From Puccinellia tenuiflora (lineage: Eukaryota; Streptophyta; Magnoliopsida; Poales; Poaceae): a stretch of 64,000 nt of DNA. The DNA lies in contig QRDG01000533.1 of the NCBI GenBank assembly GCA_012064385.1, forward strand, positions 773,651 through 837,650, given 5' to 3'. Below the pieces are notes generated by a model. That model was given only the letters and a program-made list of their open reading frames with translations, was not told the DNA's origin and searched no databases. Position numbers and translations under genes: made by a program. Position 1 is the first letter of the stretch, and every line of letters begins with the position of its first letter. This document shows positions 32,937-46,661 of the stretch, in pieces.

Positions 32937-34274
32937 ATGGAAAAACTTTCTGGAATGTCTATGCCTAATGGTTATGTTAAAAATATGGAATCCTACTTTG
33001 AATATGAATCAACCGAAGAGGGAACAAGAATGCGTAAATTGCTTGAAGCTCTTCACAAAATGGCTATTCAGTTTTGTGAATTACATGATGTAACTTGTTG
33101 CAATAGAAGAGTTGTTAAACATTCCCGCTATCAATGCAAGTATAATAGTGATCCTATAATTGCTTGTTATCGTGAAGATAAACTTTCATGCCCTGATATA
33201 GAACAAGTTGAGAAATATATTGCTTATGTTGGAGCCCATGAGATAGACTCTCTTATTGATAAATTTCTTACAACTAGTCATGAAGCTCGTGTAATGAAAG
33301 TACAAATTTCTATTATTCTCCAACTTTGCAAAAAAAATTAGTGACAATGTTTAAGTTAAAGAAAGAATTCTTGCTTCCATGGAAAGTACTAATATTTTGC
33401 AAGAAGAGGATGATGAAAACATAAGCTTGGAAGAGGAAGAATGTGAAGAGGAGATTGAAATGGATATGTTCCAACCTAAGCTTGGGGAAGAGTTGGATCT
33501 CCCAACTTCACCATCAACATTTGATAGTAGCACTCAAACTCAAAAATCTTTTATTATTTATGAGAACCCATGTTATGATGAGTGTCAAACTGAAAATTCT
33601 ATGGTTATATATGATAACCCATGCTATTATGATGAAACTAATAATGCTCCTTTACTTTTTAATGATGCTACTAGTGAACTTATTGATGATAATGAGGAGT
33701 GTTGTTTAAATATGCTATATGATAATGCTTTAGATGATGGTCCTACGCTTATTGATAATCCTCAATGTTTAGAAGTTGTTACAAATTTATGTGAGGATAA
33801 AACTGATATACTTGCTGTTTGTGATGGTACTCTTACTTATGAGAGTCCTACTTTATTTTTGAATTCTCCTATTCACACCATGAAGGAGAAGCTTTTATAT
33901 GTTGAAAAGTGCATATGTGGGCGGAAATTATCTTGCACTAATAACCATTACACCCACAACAATAATGTTTATGATGTTTCTTGCAACATGCTAATATCGT
34001 ACATGATAGTTTTAATAATCCTTTATATGTTCCTAAGTTTGCAAAGTTGCACCAATCTAATAGTTGTTTTATCAAATTTGGTTCCACTACTTGTAACTAT
34101 TATGAGAGGGGAAAACATGGTTCTAAACATTTCAATATTATTACGTTTCCTCTCTTTAAGTTCAAAGCCTTGAAATTGCTCTTGTTTTATCTTCCTATGC
34201 TACTTGCTTTGTGTTTTAATGATTTATTTTCTTACAAGATCCCAATGCATAGGAAGTGGGTTAGACTTAAATGA
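32937..34274 (+). pseudogene. single unknown ORF of non-autonomous element G3, decayed
   Basis: It begins MEKLSGMSMPNGYVKNMESY (frame 32937-33341), with a Cys-rich part (LHDVTCCNRR). An A8 run at 33330-33337 shifts the frame, and one TAA follows before the frame resumes through 33379 (MESTNILQEEDDEN, strongly acidic). The second part repeats NPC-type motifs: YENPCYDE, YDNPCYYDE, IDNPQCLE. A second shift near 33980 moves the frame to one ending at 34274 with DSFNNPLYVPKFAKLHQ and a Cys/His stretch. I infer one ancestral ORF of about 440 codons. No match to Gag or Pol domains is apparent to me. The function is unknown; a Gag-like or packaging role would be a guess. Confidence 0.65.
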
Positions 34275-36724
34275 GTTTCATATTTTTCTCTTGATGCTCT
34301 CTTTCGCATTTCAATTCTTATTCCTATGTGAGCATCATTAAAACTATCATGCCTAGCTATATGGCTATAAAGAAAGCGTTTTACGGGAGGCAACCCGGTT
34401 GTTTTTATTTTTGATTATCTTCGTGTCCTCTTGCTGTAACAAGAGATTTAGTTTTTAGTTTTATTTCTGGAATTTTTAATAAAGTGCCAAGTTTTACCCA
34501 TTTTTGGATTGAAAAAGTTGCTTATTGTATTCGGAGATTTTATTCCAGCACGAATCTGTGCACGGTATGATTTTTCACTCCTATTCTGTAACTCCGAATG
34601 AGCTGATATTTTAACTGTAGTTGCAACTTTTCATCCTATGTAAGCGTGAATTGTTTCACAATTTTTCGACATATTTAAGTAGGGTAGAAAAATACGTTTT
34701 GCTGCTGCTATTTTTCTGGACAGATTCTGTTCCATTTTGTTTGATGCATTCTTTGAACTTTTAACTTGAATCTTTTTGATCCAATTGAGTTTATAAGTAG
34801 GCATACAACATTATACACTTTCTGGACATTCATATGAATTTTTGTTTAAGGATTTTATGCAGCAAGCAATTCATTTGTCTATCACTACTAATGTCAGCCC
34901 ACAGAAAAGAAATGGGAGAAACGGTGTTTTGAAGTTTTTTCACAGGTATTAGAGGAGATGCACCAAGAGCTATCCAATGATGGTGAAGACCATAAGCTTG
35001 GGGATGTGAAGACAACCCCACTGGACCAACACACTCTCGGTTTGCACACATCTAACTTCTGTTTTTCGATCAATGCACTTTATCGCATAAACTTGGAGCG
35101 TCCTTTTATTGTTCCTTTTATTTTTGTTTTGCTTTTTCGTAAGACCGTCACTATCATTTATTTTATGGGAGAGGTACTAGAATTTTGGGTTGAATTAAGT
35201 TGGATGCTATTAAAAATATTGGGATAGGGATGCTTGAGTTGATTCAAAAAGATACATATAGTTGCATGATTCATGTGCTTTTAATGAGTGTTAATTTGCA
35301 AGTGTTTTATCAAGAGCTATCTCTTATTCATGTTTTGATGCTGAATGTTACTTTACTTTGTTCAACATGGATTGGTTAGTTCTATGGACACTTGTGCATG
35401 CATTTAGACGGTCAACTTTCTCCCTTTTGCTAGCCCAAAAATTCCAACAAGCAAAAAACTTGTTGTCCAACACCTTCAACCAAAGTTTTTCCAGTGAGTC
35501 CACCATATCTACCTATTAGCTTTATGCTATTCCGAATATGTTTATCATGTTATTTTATATTATCTATACCTCTGAATTAAAATGCTTATGTTATTGATTG
35601 TCATGGGAAAAGTTGGTTAAAAAGCTCTCACGAACTTGATGCACACTTTAATTTTATTGCACTTAATAAACAATGAACCATTGTGATTAAAATTATGAAG
35701 CTGTGAGCTTGACACGAGTCTTGGTTGGGGGTTAGCCCATATGTGCTGTCACATGGCAAGCTTTCAACATGTTCTTAATTATATTTAGTTGATACCATGT
35801 ACTTTTGTTTATGGATGCCTATCATAGTGGCAAATAAATGTGGAAACTAAGTAAGTTTAAGTAGTTTGTACAAATGGCTAGAGAGACACCTGGGCCGCTA
35901 ATCTAAGCCATGCATCATTCATGATGGAAATTTACTTACATGCTATTGTGAACCTTCAGTGATGCACCTCATAATAAAAAGCTATATCAACAGTAAATAA
36001 AAAGGGTGTTGAGATTGTTCATTATGTTTGTTTGTCTTGTCATTTTGACATGGGCTTGTTCTATGTCCTGGGACAAGAGCTACCCCAGTTGATCCTCTTG
36101 ATGACGCTATTTTTACAATGACTTTAACTTGAACTTGCTTGGTAGCCCAAATTGAGTAACACCATGGTGTAGGTACTCGTATTCACGGGGCATGAAGCTT
36201 TCAACCCATACTTTGTCAAGCACACTACTCATATTTGCTTTCACTTTAAACTTTAACCATTCAAGATGTTATGATGGGGGTAATGAGAGCTTGACACCAA
36301 TGAATACCACATTGCAAACATTAACTTAAGTAGAAGCATTTGGAAGTTAGATGAAACTTATTCATGTTTTACCTCTACTCATTTATATATCTTTCCAAAG
36401 TGTCCACCTTTTATATTCAGATTTAAAGAGTACTCTATGACCATCATAGGATGTTTTTACTTTTCATTATGCATACATTTGGTCCATAGTACTTTCTTCT
36501 ATGTTGCACTTTGTGAATTATCATTGAACATCCTTACATTGAATATTTAATATCACTTCATAATCTATCTTGCATATTACTACTCCTTTGAATAATGAAT
36601 CATTTGACTTTATGTAGCAATAGTAGTCATCTTTCATGTCCATTGATAGTATAAAAATGCAAAGTCCATGTTGGTTTTATCACCTTCATACTCGAGGACG
36701 AGTATAGGTTAAGCTTGGGGATGC
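34275..36724 (+). other. non-coding 3' internal region of G3 with polypurine tract
   Basis: About 2.4 kb of AT-rich sequence without a coding frame. GGTTAAGCTTGGGGATGC directly before the LTR at 36725 is the polypurine tract. AAGCTTGGGGA-like motifs occur inside the interior as well (about 32819, 33478, 34994), a hint of PPT-like repeats here too. Confidence 0.5.
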
Positions 36725-38250
36725 TGATGCATGTAAAATGCATACATGAACTTTGCATTATAATACTCATATTTCAATCATATTTGCATCATATAAGGGT
36801 TATATCATTGTTCTATAAGGATTTTGGGAAGATTTCACAGTTTTCCTATTTTTCTGGAATTAACCCTGCACTGGCAGAAAACCCTATTTTCTATATTTTG
36901 ATGTTTCAGGGACCCAAACGACGTCCAAATGACCTAATATTTTGCGGGGATCATTTTTTGGAAGGAAAAAAGCGTAGGAGCGAAGGAAGCGAACAAACGG
37001 AGACCCGAGGGCCAAAAGAGGTGGGCCCACGCGGCCAGATTCCTTGGCCGCGTGGGACCCCCCATCTTGGGCCTCGTGGCTCCGATGCCGTCCGTTTTCG
37101 TCTCCGTGGCTTTGTCTTGACCTAAAACCGACTATAAAAATAGTCCCCCGACGGCTTTCGCGAGGAGGCGGCGAAGAAACACAAAACCAAGAAACAGGAG
37201 ACAGAAGGCTGCCGCCGGAGAAGATCGGAGGGGGGAAACGCCGCCGGAATCACCTCCGGAAGGCTCCTCCATCCCCCCTCCGGAGTCTCCATCAACACCA
37301 CCGTCAAGAACAGCACCATCTCCATCACCATCTTCGTGATCCACTTCATCCCCCTCATAGTTTGAGATAGTTCGAACCCTAACTATTGTCTAAGTACTAT
37401 TCTACCTGTTTGTGAATTGCTACTTGTCATTGTTTTGTGGGGAGATTATATTTTCAGATTGTGTTGTATCACTTATAACATTGAATCATATCATGTCTTC
37501 ACGTTGTGAGTAGTTCTCTCATGTTCCTGAGGGCATAGGATGGATTGGCAATAATTTTCACTTAACTTGTGTTAAGTATTTGGTCAAGTTTTTATCTTTT
37601 ATGATTGTATTGATGTACAATGTATGAAGTGCACCATATATTGAGTAATGCATGAAGGTGCTATCACACTAGTGTGATGGAATGGGTAGGACCTAGGAGG
37701 ACACGTAAACCTTGGTCTAATACATGAAGTTACATTGGGAGGGGATTTATATCGGGGACATTAGAGTGTAATGCTATGGTGGGACTTTATGTTTTAATAA
37801 TTCTTGTGCAGTCATTTACTTGGCCACATGATCCATCATAAGGGGTTTAGTTTATTTATTTAACTACACCTAATTATGGCTCCATCCAAAGAAGATTAAA
37901 ACTTGACAAAATCTTTACCTTCTTGTTCTAGAAATATTTATGCCATGAAATCCATGTAGCCCTAGGGGAACGTTTTCCACCTATAAGAAACACACCACTC
38001 AAGCTTGTCCTCTTACTGCATAGAGGATTGGGCTTTCTCTCTTTGAGAGATTTCACTTGTCATATTTTATTTTCAGCTTTTTACTTTATTGCAAACTCTA
38101 CACCAAAAACCCAAAAACACTTGCATCATTTAATCATTTTAGTTAGTCTAGTGCATAGATAATAAGAGAAGTGACACTCTTATTTGAGAGGATACATACT
38201 TATACCTTCAACTCATCGTGGGATCGATACTAGTACTTACACATCGAAGA

Positions 38251-40106
38251 TGTTGGGAATATGCCCTAGAGGCAATAATAAAATGGTTTATTAGCATATT
38301 CATGTTTATGATAATAGTTTATTATCCATGCTATAATTGTATTAACCGGAAACATAATACATGTGTGGAATATAAACACCAGGTGTCCCTAGTAAGCCTC
38401 TACCGGACTAGTTCGTTAGTCAAGAGATGGTTAGAGTTTCCTAACCATGGACTTGTTACAGTCACTTGATAACGGAGTCATATCATTAGGAGTAATGATG
38501 TGATGGACAAGACCCGATAATAAAGAGTTGCAATTGATCGTGTCACACAAGTTTCATTGCCAACACTTTTAGTATGCCAAGTATAGTTTCCTTAGACCAT
38601 GAGATTATGTCACTCCCGTTTACCGGAGGAATGCTTTGTGGACATCAAACGTCACTTCGTAACTGGGTGATTATAAAGGTGGCTTTCAGGTATCTCCGAT
38701 GGTATTTGTTGGGTGACATGAATCAAGAGTGGGATTTGTCCTTCCTTGTGACGGAAAAGATATCTCTGGGCCCTCTCGGTAATATAGCATCAAGAAAGGT
38801 TGCAACCATGTGATTAAGTGTTAATCACGGAGATCCTATATTATGGACGAGTAAAGAGAATTTGCCAGGTAACGAGATGAAACTAGATATGGAGATATCG
38901 ACGATCGAATCTCGGGCAAATTAAATATCGGTGAGACAAAGGGAATCGTATACGAGATTAAGAATCTCCGGCATCGTGGTTCAATCGATAAGGAACTTCG
39001 TTGAATATGTAGGAGTCAATATGGGCATCCCGGTCCCGCTATTGATTATTGATATGATCATGTCTGCATGTTCTCGAACCCGTAGGGTCACACACTTAAG
39101 GCTCCGATGTAGCTAGGGTTAGTGATGAGATAATTGATGGAATGAACGAATGGTGATTCGGAGTCTCGGATAGGATCCCGGACATCACGAGGAGTTCCGG
39201 AGTGGTCCGGAGAATAAGATTCATATAAGGAAAGTGGTTTCCGGAGGTATCGGAAAAGTTCCGGAATATTTCGGTAGGGTACCGGAAGGTTCTAGAAAGT
39301 TCTAGAGGAGTCTAGAAGTGGGACCCACATAAGATATGGGGCCCACATGGACCAAAGGGGTGCTGCTGGCCACTTGGGCCAGCCGCACCACACAATGGCC
39401 CATATGGGCCAAACCGGCCAAAGGAGAAGGAGGAGTCCTAGGAGGACTCCACTTGCTTGGGGGCCAAGCAAGCCCTAGGCCGGCCGGCCTAGGGTTCCCC
39501 CTTGCCCTCCACCTATTTAAAGGGAGGAGGGGGTGCGGCACACCCTAGTGCTTGGAGCCCTAGCCGCACCCCCCTTGCCCTAGCCGCCGCCTCCCCTTTG
39601 CCCTAGTGCGCCACCTCTCCCCGGAGGGCTGCCGCCACCTCCACCATAGCCGCACCACCCCCTTTGCCCTAAGGGGCTGCTGCGCCTCCTCCTCTCCCTC
39701 TCCCTCTCACATGGCTTGGCGAAGCCCTGTCGGACGGAGCACTCCACCATCAACGCCACCACAACCGTCGTGGTGCCGAGATCCATCTAGCCATCTCCAC
39801 CTTGCTTGCGGGATCAAGAAGGCGGAGATCTACATCGAGCCGTACGTGTGGATACCGCGGAGGTGCTACCCCTTGTGGCACTTCGTCAGATTGGACTTCG
39901 AGGAAATACATCTCCTCGCGACTAGATGAGTCTAGTTGCGGGGATCGACTAGCCAACCCCTGCACCGACAAAACGCGTTTGTTGATCTTCAAGGGTAAGA
40001 GATTGGATCTCATCTTCGCTACCTCCATCTAGTAGATCTAGATCCTTGGGGTTTATTCCGCTTGTTGCGTAGGAAATTTTTTGTTTTCTATGCTGCGACC
40101 CCATCA
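38251..40106 (+). repeat. 5' LTR of the Copia element
   Basis: The BARE-type start TGTTGGGAATATGCC, TATTTAAA at 39514-39521 as promoter, and a perfect 22-bp palindrome (39473-39494, half-site CCCTAGGCCGG) just upstream of it. Short open frames inside it recur identically in the 3' LTR and are not genes. Confidence 0.93.
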
Positions 40107-41335
40107 GTGGTATCAGAGCCTAGATCTATTCGTAGATGTTGGTGCGATTAGAACACAAGTGTTGTGGGCGTTGATATTTTATGTTGCTACCTTCTCGCGT
40201 GCACTTTGCGTCTTTGCGGTATTGTGAGATGAAGCGGCCCGGACCAACCTTACTCGTCCACGCACGAGAGACCGGTTCCACGATTGACATGCAACTTGTA
40301 TTGCATAAGTGGCTGGCGGGTGTCTGTTTCTCTTGCTTTAGTGAAGATGCAATTTTCAATGGAAGGCCTTTCAAAAGGATGAGTAAATAAGCAACTACTA
40401 TATCACCGTTGTGGTTTTGCGTAGATTAGAACGGTTCTATCTCGTTGACCCAAGCCACGTAAAATTGCATAAACAAAGTAGAGGACGTCTAACTTGTTTT
40501 TGCAGAGGGGGTCATGTGATGTGGTATGGCCAATATGTGATTTGTGATAATGTATGCAATGATCATGTTTGTAATCTTTCGCGACTTGCATGTCGTCGAG
40601 TACGGCAACCGGCAGGAGCCATATGGTTGTCTTTTATTTTATGTGACCTGCGTGTCATTGAATCACCATGTAATTGCTTTACTTTATTGCTAAGAGTAGC
40701 ATTAGTTGTAGTTGCAATAGTTGGTGGACAACCATGGTGATGGCACCACGATGATGGAGATCATGCTGGTGATGGAGATCATGCCGGTGCTTTGGAGATG
40801 GAGATCAAAGGCACAAGAAGAAAGGCCATATCATATCACAATTATGAATTGCATGTGATGTTAATCCTTTTATGCACCTTATTGTTATGCTTAGATGTGA
40901 TCGCGACGGTAGCATGATAAGGTGATCTCTCATGTTAATATCAAGATGTGTTCTTCCCTAGTATGCACCGTTGCCAAAGTTCTTCGTTTCGAAGCACCAC
41001 GTGATGATCGGGTGTGATAGATTCAACGTTCACATACAACGGGTGTAAGCCAGATTTACACACGCGGAAATACTACGGTTTCCTTGACGAGCCTAGCATG
41101 TACAGACATGGCCTCGGAACACAAGAGCCGAAAGGCTAAACACGAGTCATATGGATGATATGATCAACATGGTGATGTTCACCATTGAAGCTACATCATC
41201 TCACGTGATGATCGGTTGTGGTGTAGTGGATTTGGATCGTGTGTCACTAAACAACCAGAGAGATGTTGAGTTTAGTGGGAGTTCATTAAGATGAACTAAA
41301 ATTATCATAATCAAGAGTCCAGATGTCTTTGCAAA
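40107..41335 (+). other. Copia leader region with primer site
   Basis: Contains the tRNA-Met-type primer site (40108-40120) and a leader without a coding frame, up to the Gag remnant. Confidence 0.6.
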
Positions 41336-41349
41336 AATCCTTGTAGATC

Positions 41350-41960
41350 ATGGTTGACTACGGTAGTCTGTTCGTTGCTGAAAAATTGCGTCTCGATGGG
41401 TCAAATTTGTTGAGTAGTACCTGCGTCCTGAAAGAAGTCCTACACACCAATGATGAGCTCTACGTGTTAGAAAAACCAATATGAGATAAACCTAAATATT
41501 TCTGCAAGCGATGAAGAGTACATGAAGTGGTTTTGAACCACCTACTTGAAAGTCAAGTGGATGATGTGCACCTTCATGAATTCTGACCTAAGTAGACAAT
41601 TCAAGAACTTGATTGCAATGGAGATTGTTGATGAGCTGAAAAATAGTTTTTCAGCACAAGTTAGAATTGTAAGGTTCGAATGTCTGAACGGTTTTCTTTC
41701 ACTCAAGATGGAAGAGAACACTTGCTTGGAACAACACCTGAGGATAATGCATGAGATACATCATCGTCTAGTGCTTGTTTGGAACCACGAGATGATGACA
41801 GTTTCGCGATAGATGGGGTGATACGCTAGCTTCTCCCCAGCTTCAAGAATTATGTCGGAGACTATGTCATGGGAAGGGATTTGATCACTTTCTGTGAGTT
41901 TGTGTCTCGGCTGCGTCATGTCAAAGTGGAACCCATAGCAAGAGAAGTTGGCAATGCAGA
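41350..41960 (+). pseudogene. decayed Copia Gag remnant
   Basis: The reading VDYGSLFVAEKLRLDGSN, then LKEVLHTNDELYVLEKP, resembles the start of BARE-type Gag. Further on, with frame changes, come FLSLKMEENTCLEQHLRIMHEI and LLPSFKNYVGDYVMG, at the places of the Gag segments that contain the SLPPSYEGFV-like motif. Several stops and frameshifts break it. No zinc knuckle is visible after it. Confidence 0.6.
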
Positions 41961-44807
41961 AAGTATATATTGATATACAAGTTATAAGTGTTTAAGTCCA
42001 AATTGCAATTGTGGCGGTTCGATAAGTATTTGATACTCATTCTGTTTTATGAAAACAGAACCTGCTGCTTGAGATTTGCATAAAGGATATGGGAAGACGT
42101 TGCAGAATAGTGGCAATCAACGAGTTGATGCTGGCAACGATCTGTCTCTACATTTATCATTTGGATTAGAGGATTGAATAAGTTTTGTAATCGAATTAAG
42201 TGTGATTTTAATTAGTGTGTCTTGCTTATGTGAGACGGTTATTCATGTTAAAGACAATGGTTGTTCTATTTTCATGAGTGATCCTTTTTGGAAATCACAA
42301 GTTTCGATTATAAGTGTATTATTCTTATTATAATCTAGATGATAAATTGGTTGAACATTTATAAAATAAAAGACATACTAAAATATCCAAAACTTAATAA
42401 TGACAATTGTTTTAGTCGTGCTAAAGATTGAATAAACATTTTGATGTTTTATCAATGCGCCTTGTTGAAGGAGTATGACTAAAAATGCCACCCTTTGGAA
42501 GTGTGTCATGAGTTGCCGAAGATAAACACAAGTGTTGGTTGTATTTTCAGCAAATATGAGATGTCATTATTTTGTGCGCTCCATCATAAGTGATATGAGT
42601 AAATAGGTGTATTTATTCGAGTTATGATATTTGATGAGATCAAATAAAATTCTGGAGTTTAGGATATTAAGTTAACAAGAAAATTGAGTCTTTATGATTT
42701 GATAAAAAAGAGACAAAATATTTAAGTTATATGTTAGTATGTGGACTTGTGACAAGTGTTATCACAAATTACAATGTTTAGAATATTTCAAAGGCGTTTG
42801 ATATGTCCTAAGATATTGTAATCACACACTATTTGATATTGTGTGGTCTCAAAGAAGGGTTTTATTTCGGGGGTTTGATAATAGCATTTAGATTTATTTG
42901 ATAAACACTCTGTTTAGAAATAAGGATCTATTTAATGATTTGCATTTCGCATATGAGTTATGTGAAACAGTGGTTTCATTAATTATGAGATAATTAGAAA
43001 CTATTGCAAATAAAGTTTGTAGTATATTCATATGTGACTATGAATAGAGATTCCACAATGAGAGACTAAAAGGGACAAATCAATTGTTGATTGTGTTAAA
43101 TGTTTTAGTGGATTTATCGTGAAAAGGTTTCATTGATAAAAGAATTGATGGAATGAAAAGCTAAAACCTTGCTTGTTTATGTATCAAGTGGCACATATGT
43201 AAAGTGCTATGTTAGTTAAAACTTGACACATAAAGGAATTGATGATGGTGATCATTGAATTTCAGTTTAGCTTGTCTAAAGAAAAGTAGGATTCAAGAAT
43301 ATAAAATTTTGTCAGGTTACAAAATAATATTCATGATTTACTTGTCATGTTTGAGAAACAAGACATACCTATGAAACTACAAAGAAGAAATAGAAACCTT
43401 AAATACGAAAGTGACTAAGAGTCATCCTATGTTAAGTTTAAATCACAAAGTAATTGTTGCTTGATTTTGTGAAAGTGATGTTTCACATATTTATTCCTCA
43501 AAAGGGGTTTTTGCAGGGAATAAATAAAACTTAAAGCTAGTAAAGTACTAGCGTTTCGTATAAAGAGTTCTCGATATTAATAGTTAATTAAGAATTTTGG
43601 AGGTGTCCAAAATATCGAGAAAATGCACGAGTGTGATCTAATTAAAATATGTGGTGACATATATTAAGTTAGAGCAGAAACTATTTTCCAAGATCAAAAT
43701 ATGTGGTGACATATGTTTGAGTGGGAGCTAGTTAAATCATGGTCAAATATAGAGATAACATATTTCTGAGTGGGAGCCAAAGTGGTTTCACAATTTAATA
43801 TGTGTATGGTGTATATTTGAGTGGGAGTTTACAACATCTTGTTTGTGTGAAATGGAGATTTCATAAATGTTGTAAATAGTCAGGAACCAACGTATAACTT
43901 ATGAAGTTAGTTTGAACGTCAAATATCCATGGAGATGGATGTATCTATGGAGGATAGATATGTTTGATAAAGCATTATGTCATGATGTTTAACCTAAGTA
44001 AGATTTTGAAGGAGTTCAAAATAAAACAAGAGAAGAAAGGTTCATCTGCTTGTGAAAATAGGTGAAACATTGAGTTGATAACTCAGTACAAAATGATGGT
44101 TGGAGGATATGTTAGAATTCGCTATGAATTGTTCATAGGTCTAAAACATATAAGAACCATGTGTTTGTATTTGACGATATGTGACCCAAGTTCTTGGTTA
44201 GAAGAACATGTTAAATGAGGAGTCATTTTTCATGGAGTTGAGATCTAGAGATTGGTAGACTTGGTTGAAGTCATAAAACCAAACTAGATTGGGGATCTCA
44301 TAATAGCAGAAGCGCAGCGAAAGCATGATCGAAAATATCGAAGTGACATGATAGCACTGTCGATTTGTGAGTCTACAACATATAGGAGTATATGATTAAT
44401 TCAAGGATTAAAAGATATAATATTATGGTTTGAGAAATTTTATTTCAAGACTGAGTGAGTTCCGGTGCACATGCTATGTGAAAGTCCTCTTGACTGATCA
44501 TACGTCATGTAGGCATAAAAGGGAAACGAAAATCTCACTCTCTAACCAAATATATTATATTCATCATGTGATGATGTGAATTATCATGTGATGATAACGG
44601 GTTTATCATGAGATGATAAAGTAATGTCAAATTAGGTGACATTGACGTTTTGCAAAGAACATAAAGAACTGTATAGTACAGAGCACGGACAGAACCTCTT
44701 CCACGAGCAAACATGATCAGCACTGAGACTCCATGAGTGTTAGACACCATGAGTGTTGGATCGAGAAAATGTAAACTAGATTATTGACTCTAGTGCAAGT
44801 GGGAGAC
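41961..44807 (+). other. degenerate Pol region of the Copia element
   Basis: AT-rich sequence without open frames. Traces remain: GAGTCTACAACATA...GGAGTATATGATT near 44371 recalls the RNase H motif ESTT..EYI, and GACTCTAGTGCAAGTGGGAG at the end is the conserved Pol terminus and purine tract of BARE-type elements. A phrase close to GAGTGGGAG(C/T) recurs near 43720, 43770 and 43820, an imperfect local repeat. Confidence 0.5.
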
Positions 44808-46661
44808 TGTTGGGAATATGCCCTAGAGGCAATAATAAAATGGTTTATTAGCATATTCATGTTTATGATAATAGTTTATTATCCATGCTATAATTGTATT
44901 AACCGGAAACATAATACATGTGTGGAATATAAACACCAGGTGTCCCTAGTAAGCCTCTACCGGACTAGTTCGTTAGTCAAGAGATGGTTAGAGTTTCCTA
45001 ACCATGGACTTGTTACAGTCACTTGATAACGGAGTCATATCATTAGGAGTAATGATGTGATGGACAAGACCCGATAATAAAGAGTTGCAATTGATCGTGT
45101 CACACAAGTTTCATTGCCAACACTTTTAGTATGCCAAGTATAGTTTCCTTAGACCATGAGATTATGTCACTCCCGTTTACCGGAGGAATGCTTTGTGGAC
45201 ATCAAACGTCACTTCGTAACTGGGTGATTATAAAGGTGGCTTTCAGGTATCTCCGATGGTATTTGTTGGGTGACATGAATCAAGAGTGGGATTTGTCCTT
45301 CCTTGTGACGGAAAAGATATCTCTGGGCCCTCTCGGTAATATAGCATCAAGAAAGGTTGCAACCATGTGATTAAGTGTTAATCACGGAGATCCTATATTA
45401 TGGACGAGTAAAGAGAATTTGCCAGGTAACGAGATGAAACTAGATATGGAGATATCGACGATCGAATCTCGGGCAAATTAAATATCGGTGAGACAAAGGG
45501 AATCGTATACGAGATTAAGAATCTCCGGCATCGTGGTTCAATCGATAAGGAACTTCGTTGAATATGTAGGAGTCAATATGGGCATCCCGGTCCCGCTATT
45601 GATTATTGATATGATCATGTCTGCATGTTCTCGAACCCGTAGGGTCACACACTTAAGGCTCCGATGTAGCTAGGGTTAGTGATGAGATAATTGATGGAAT
45701 GAACGAATGGTGATTCGGAGTCTCGGATAGGATCCCGGACATCACGAGGAGTTCCGGAGTGGTCCGGAGAATAAGATTCATATAAGGAAAGTGGTTTCCG
45801 GAGGTATCGGAAAAGTTCCGGAATATTTCGGTAGGGTACCGAAAGGTTCTAGAAAGTTCTAGAGGAGTCTAGAAGTGGGACCCACATAAGATATGGGGCC
45901 CACATGGACCAAAGGGGTGCTGCTGGCCACTTGGGCCAGCCGCACCACACAATGGCCCATATGGGCCAAACCGGCCAAAGGAGAAGGAGGAGTCCTAGGA
46001 GGACTCCACTTGCTTGGGGGCCAAGCAAGCCCTAGGCCGGCCGGCCTAGGGTTCCCCCTTGCCCTCCACCTATTTAAAGAGAGGAGGGTGCGGCACACCC
46101 TAGTGCTTGGAGCCCTAGCCGCACCCCCCTTGCCCTAGCCGCCGCCTCCCCTTTGCCCTAGTGCGCCACCTCTCCCCGGAGGGCTGCCGCCACCTCCACC
46201 ATAGCCGCACCACCCCCTTTGCCCTAAGGGGCTGCTGCGCCTCCTCCTCTCCCTCTCCCTCTCACATGGCTTGGCGAAGCCCTGTCGGATGGAGCACTCC
46301 ACCATCAACGCCACCACAACCGTCGTGGTGCCGAGATCCATCTAGCCATCTCCACCTTGCTTGCGGGATCAAGAAGGCGGAGATCTACATCGAGCCGTAC
46401 GTGTGGATACCGCGGAGGTGCTACCCCTTGTGGCACTTCGTCGGATTGGACTTCGAGGAAATACATCTCCTCGCGACTAGATGAGTCTAGTTGCGGGGAT
46501 CGACTAGCCAACCCCTGCACCGACAAAACGCGTTTGTTGATCTTCAAGGGTAAGAGATTGGATCTCATCTTCGCTACCTCCATCTAGTAGATCTAGATCC
46601 TTGGGATTTATTACGCTTGTTGCGTAGGAAAATTTTTGTTTTCTATGCTGCGACCCCATCA
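44808..46661 (+). repeat. 3' LTR of the Copia element
   Basis: Near-identical to the 5' LTR. Visible differences include a 2-bp shorter G-run near 46085 and single-base changes near 45842, 46078, 46290, 46443 and 46607. The palindrome is at 46030-46051 and TATTTAAA at 46071-46078. Confidence 0.93.

Larger units (their letters stand above)
38251..46661 (+). mobile_element. Copia retrotransposon, BARE/Angela/WIS type, young LTRs, dead interior
   Basis: LTRs at 38251-40106 (1856 bp) and 44808-46661 (1854 bp) begin TGTTGGGAATATGCCCTAGA and end CCCATCA. A perfect GAAGA duplication flanks it (38246-38250 and 46662-46666). The primer site TGGTATCAGAGCC is at 40108-40120 and the purine tract AAGTGGGAGAC directly precedes the 3' LTR. 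The LTRs differ by only a handful of bases by eye, so insertion was recent. The interior holds decayed Gag and a trace of Pol only. It must have been mobilised by proteins of a related autonomous copy. Confidence 0.93.

Noticed and set aside
33979..34173. Membrane protein tail (hydrophobic C-terminus of the frame 33379-34173)
   Set aside because: The hydrophobic stretch is read after a frameshift near 33980; the other frame continues with sequence matching the style of the upstream protein (NNPLYVP).
38218..46484. Duplicated gene family (same proteins at 38218-40032 and 44784-46587)
   Set aside because: The repeated frames are simply the two copies of the Copia LTR.
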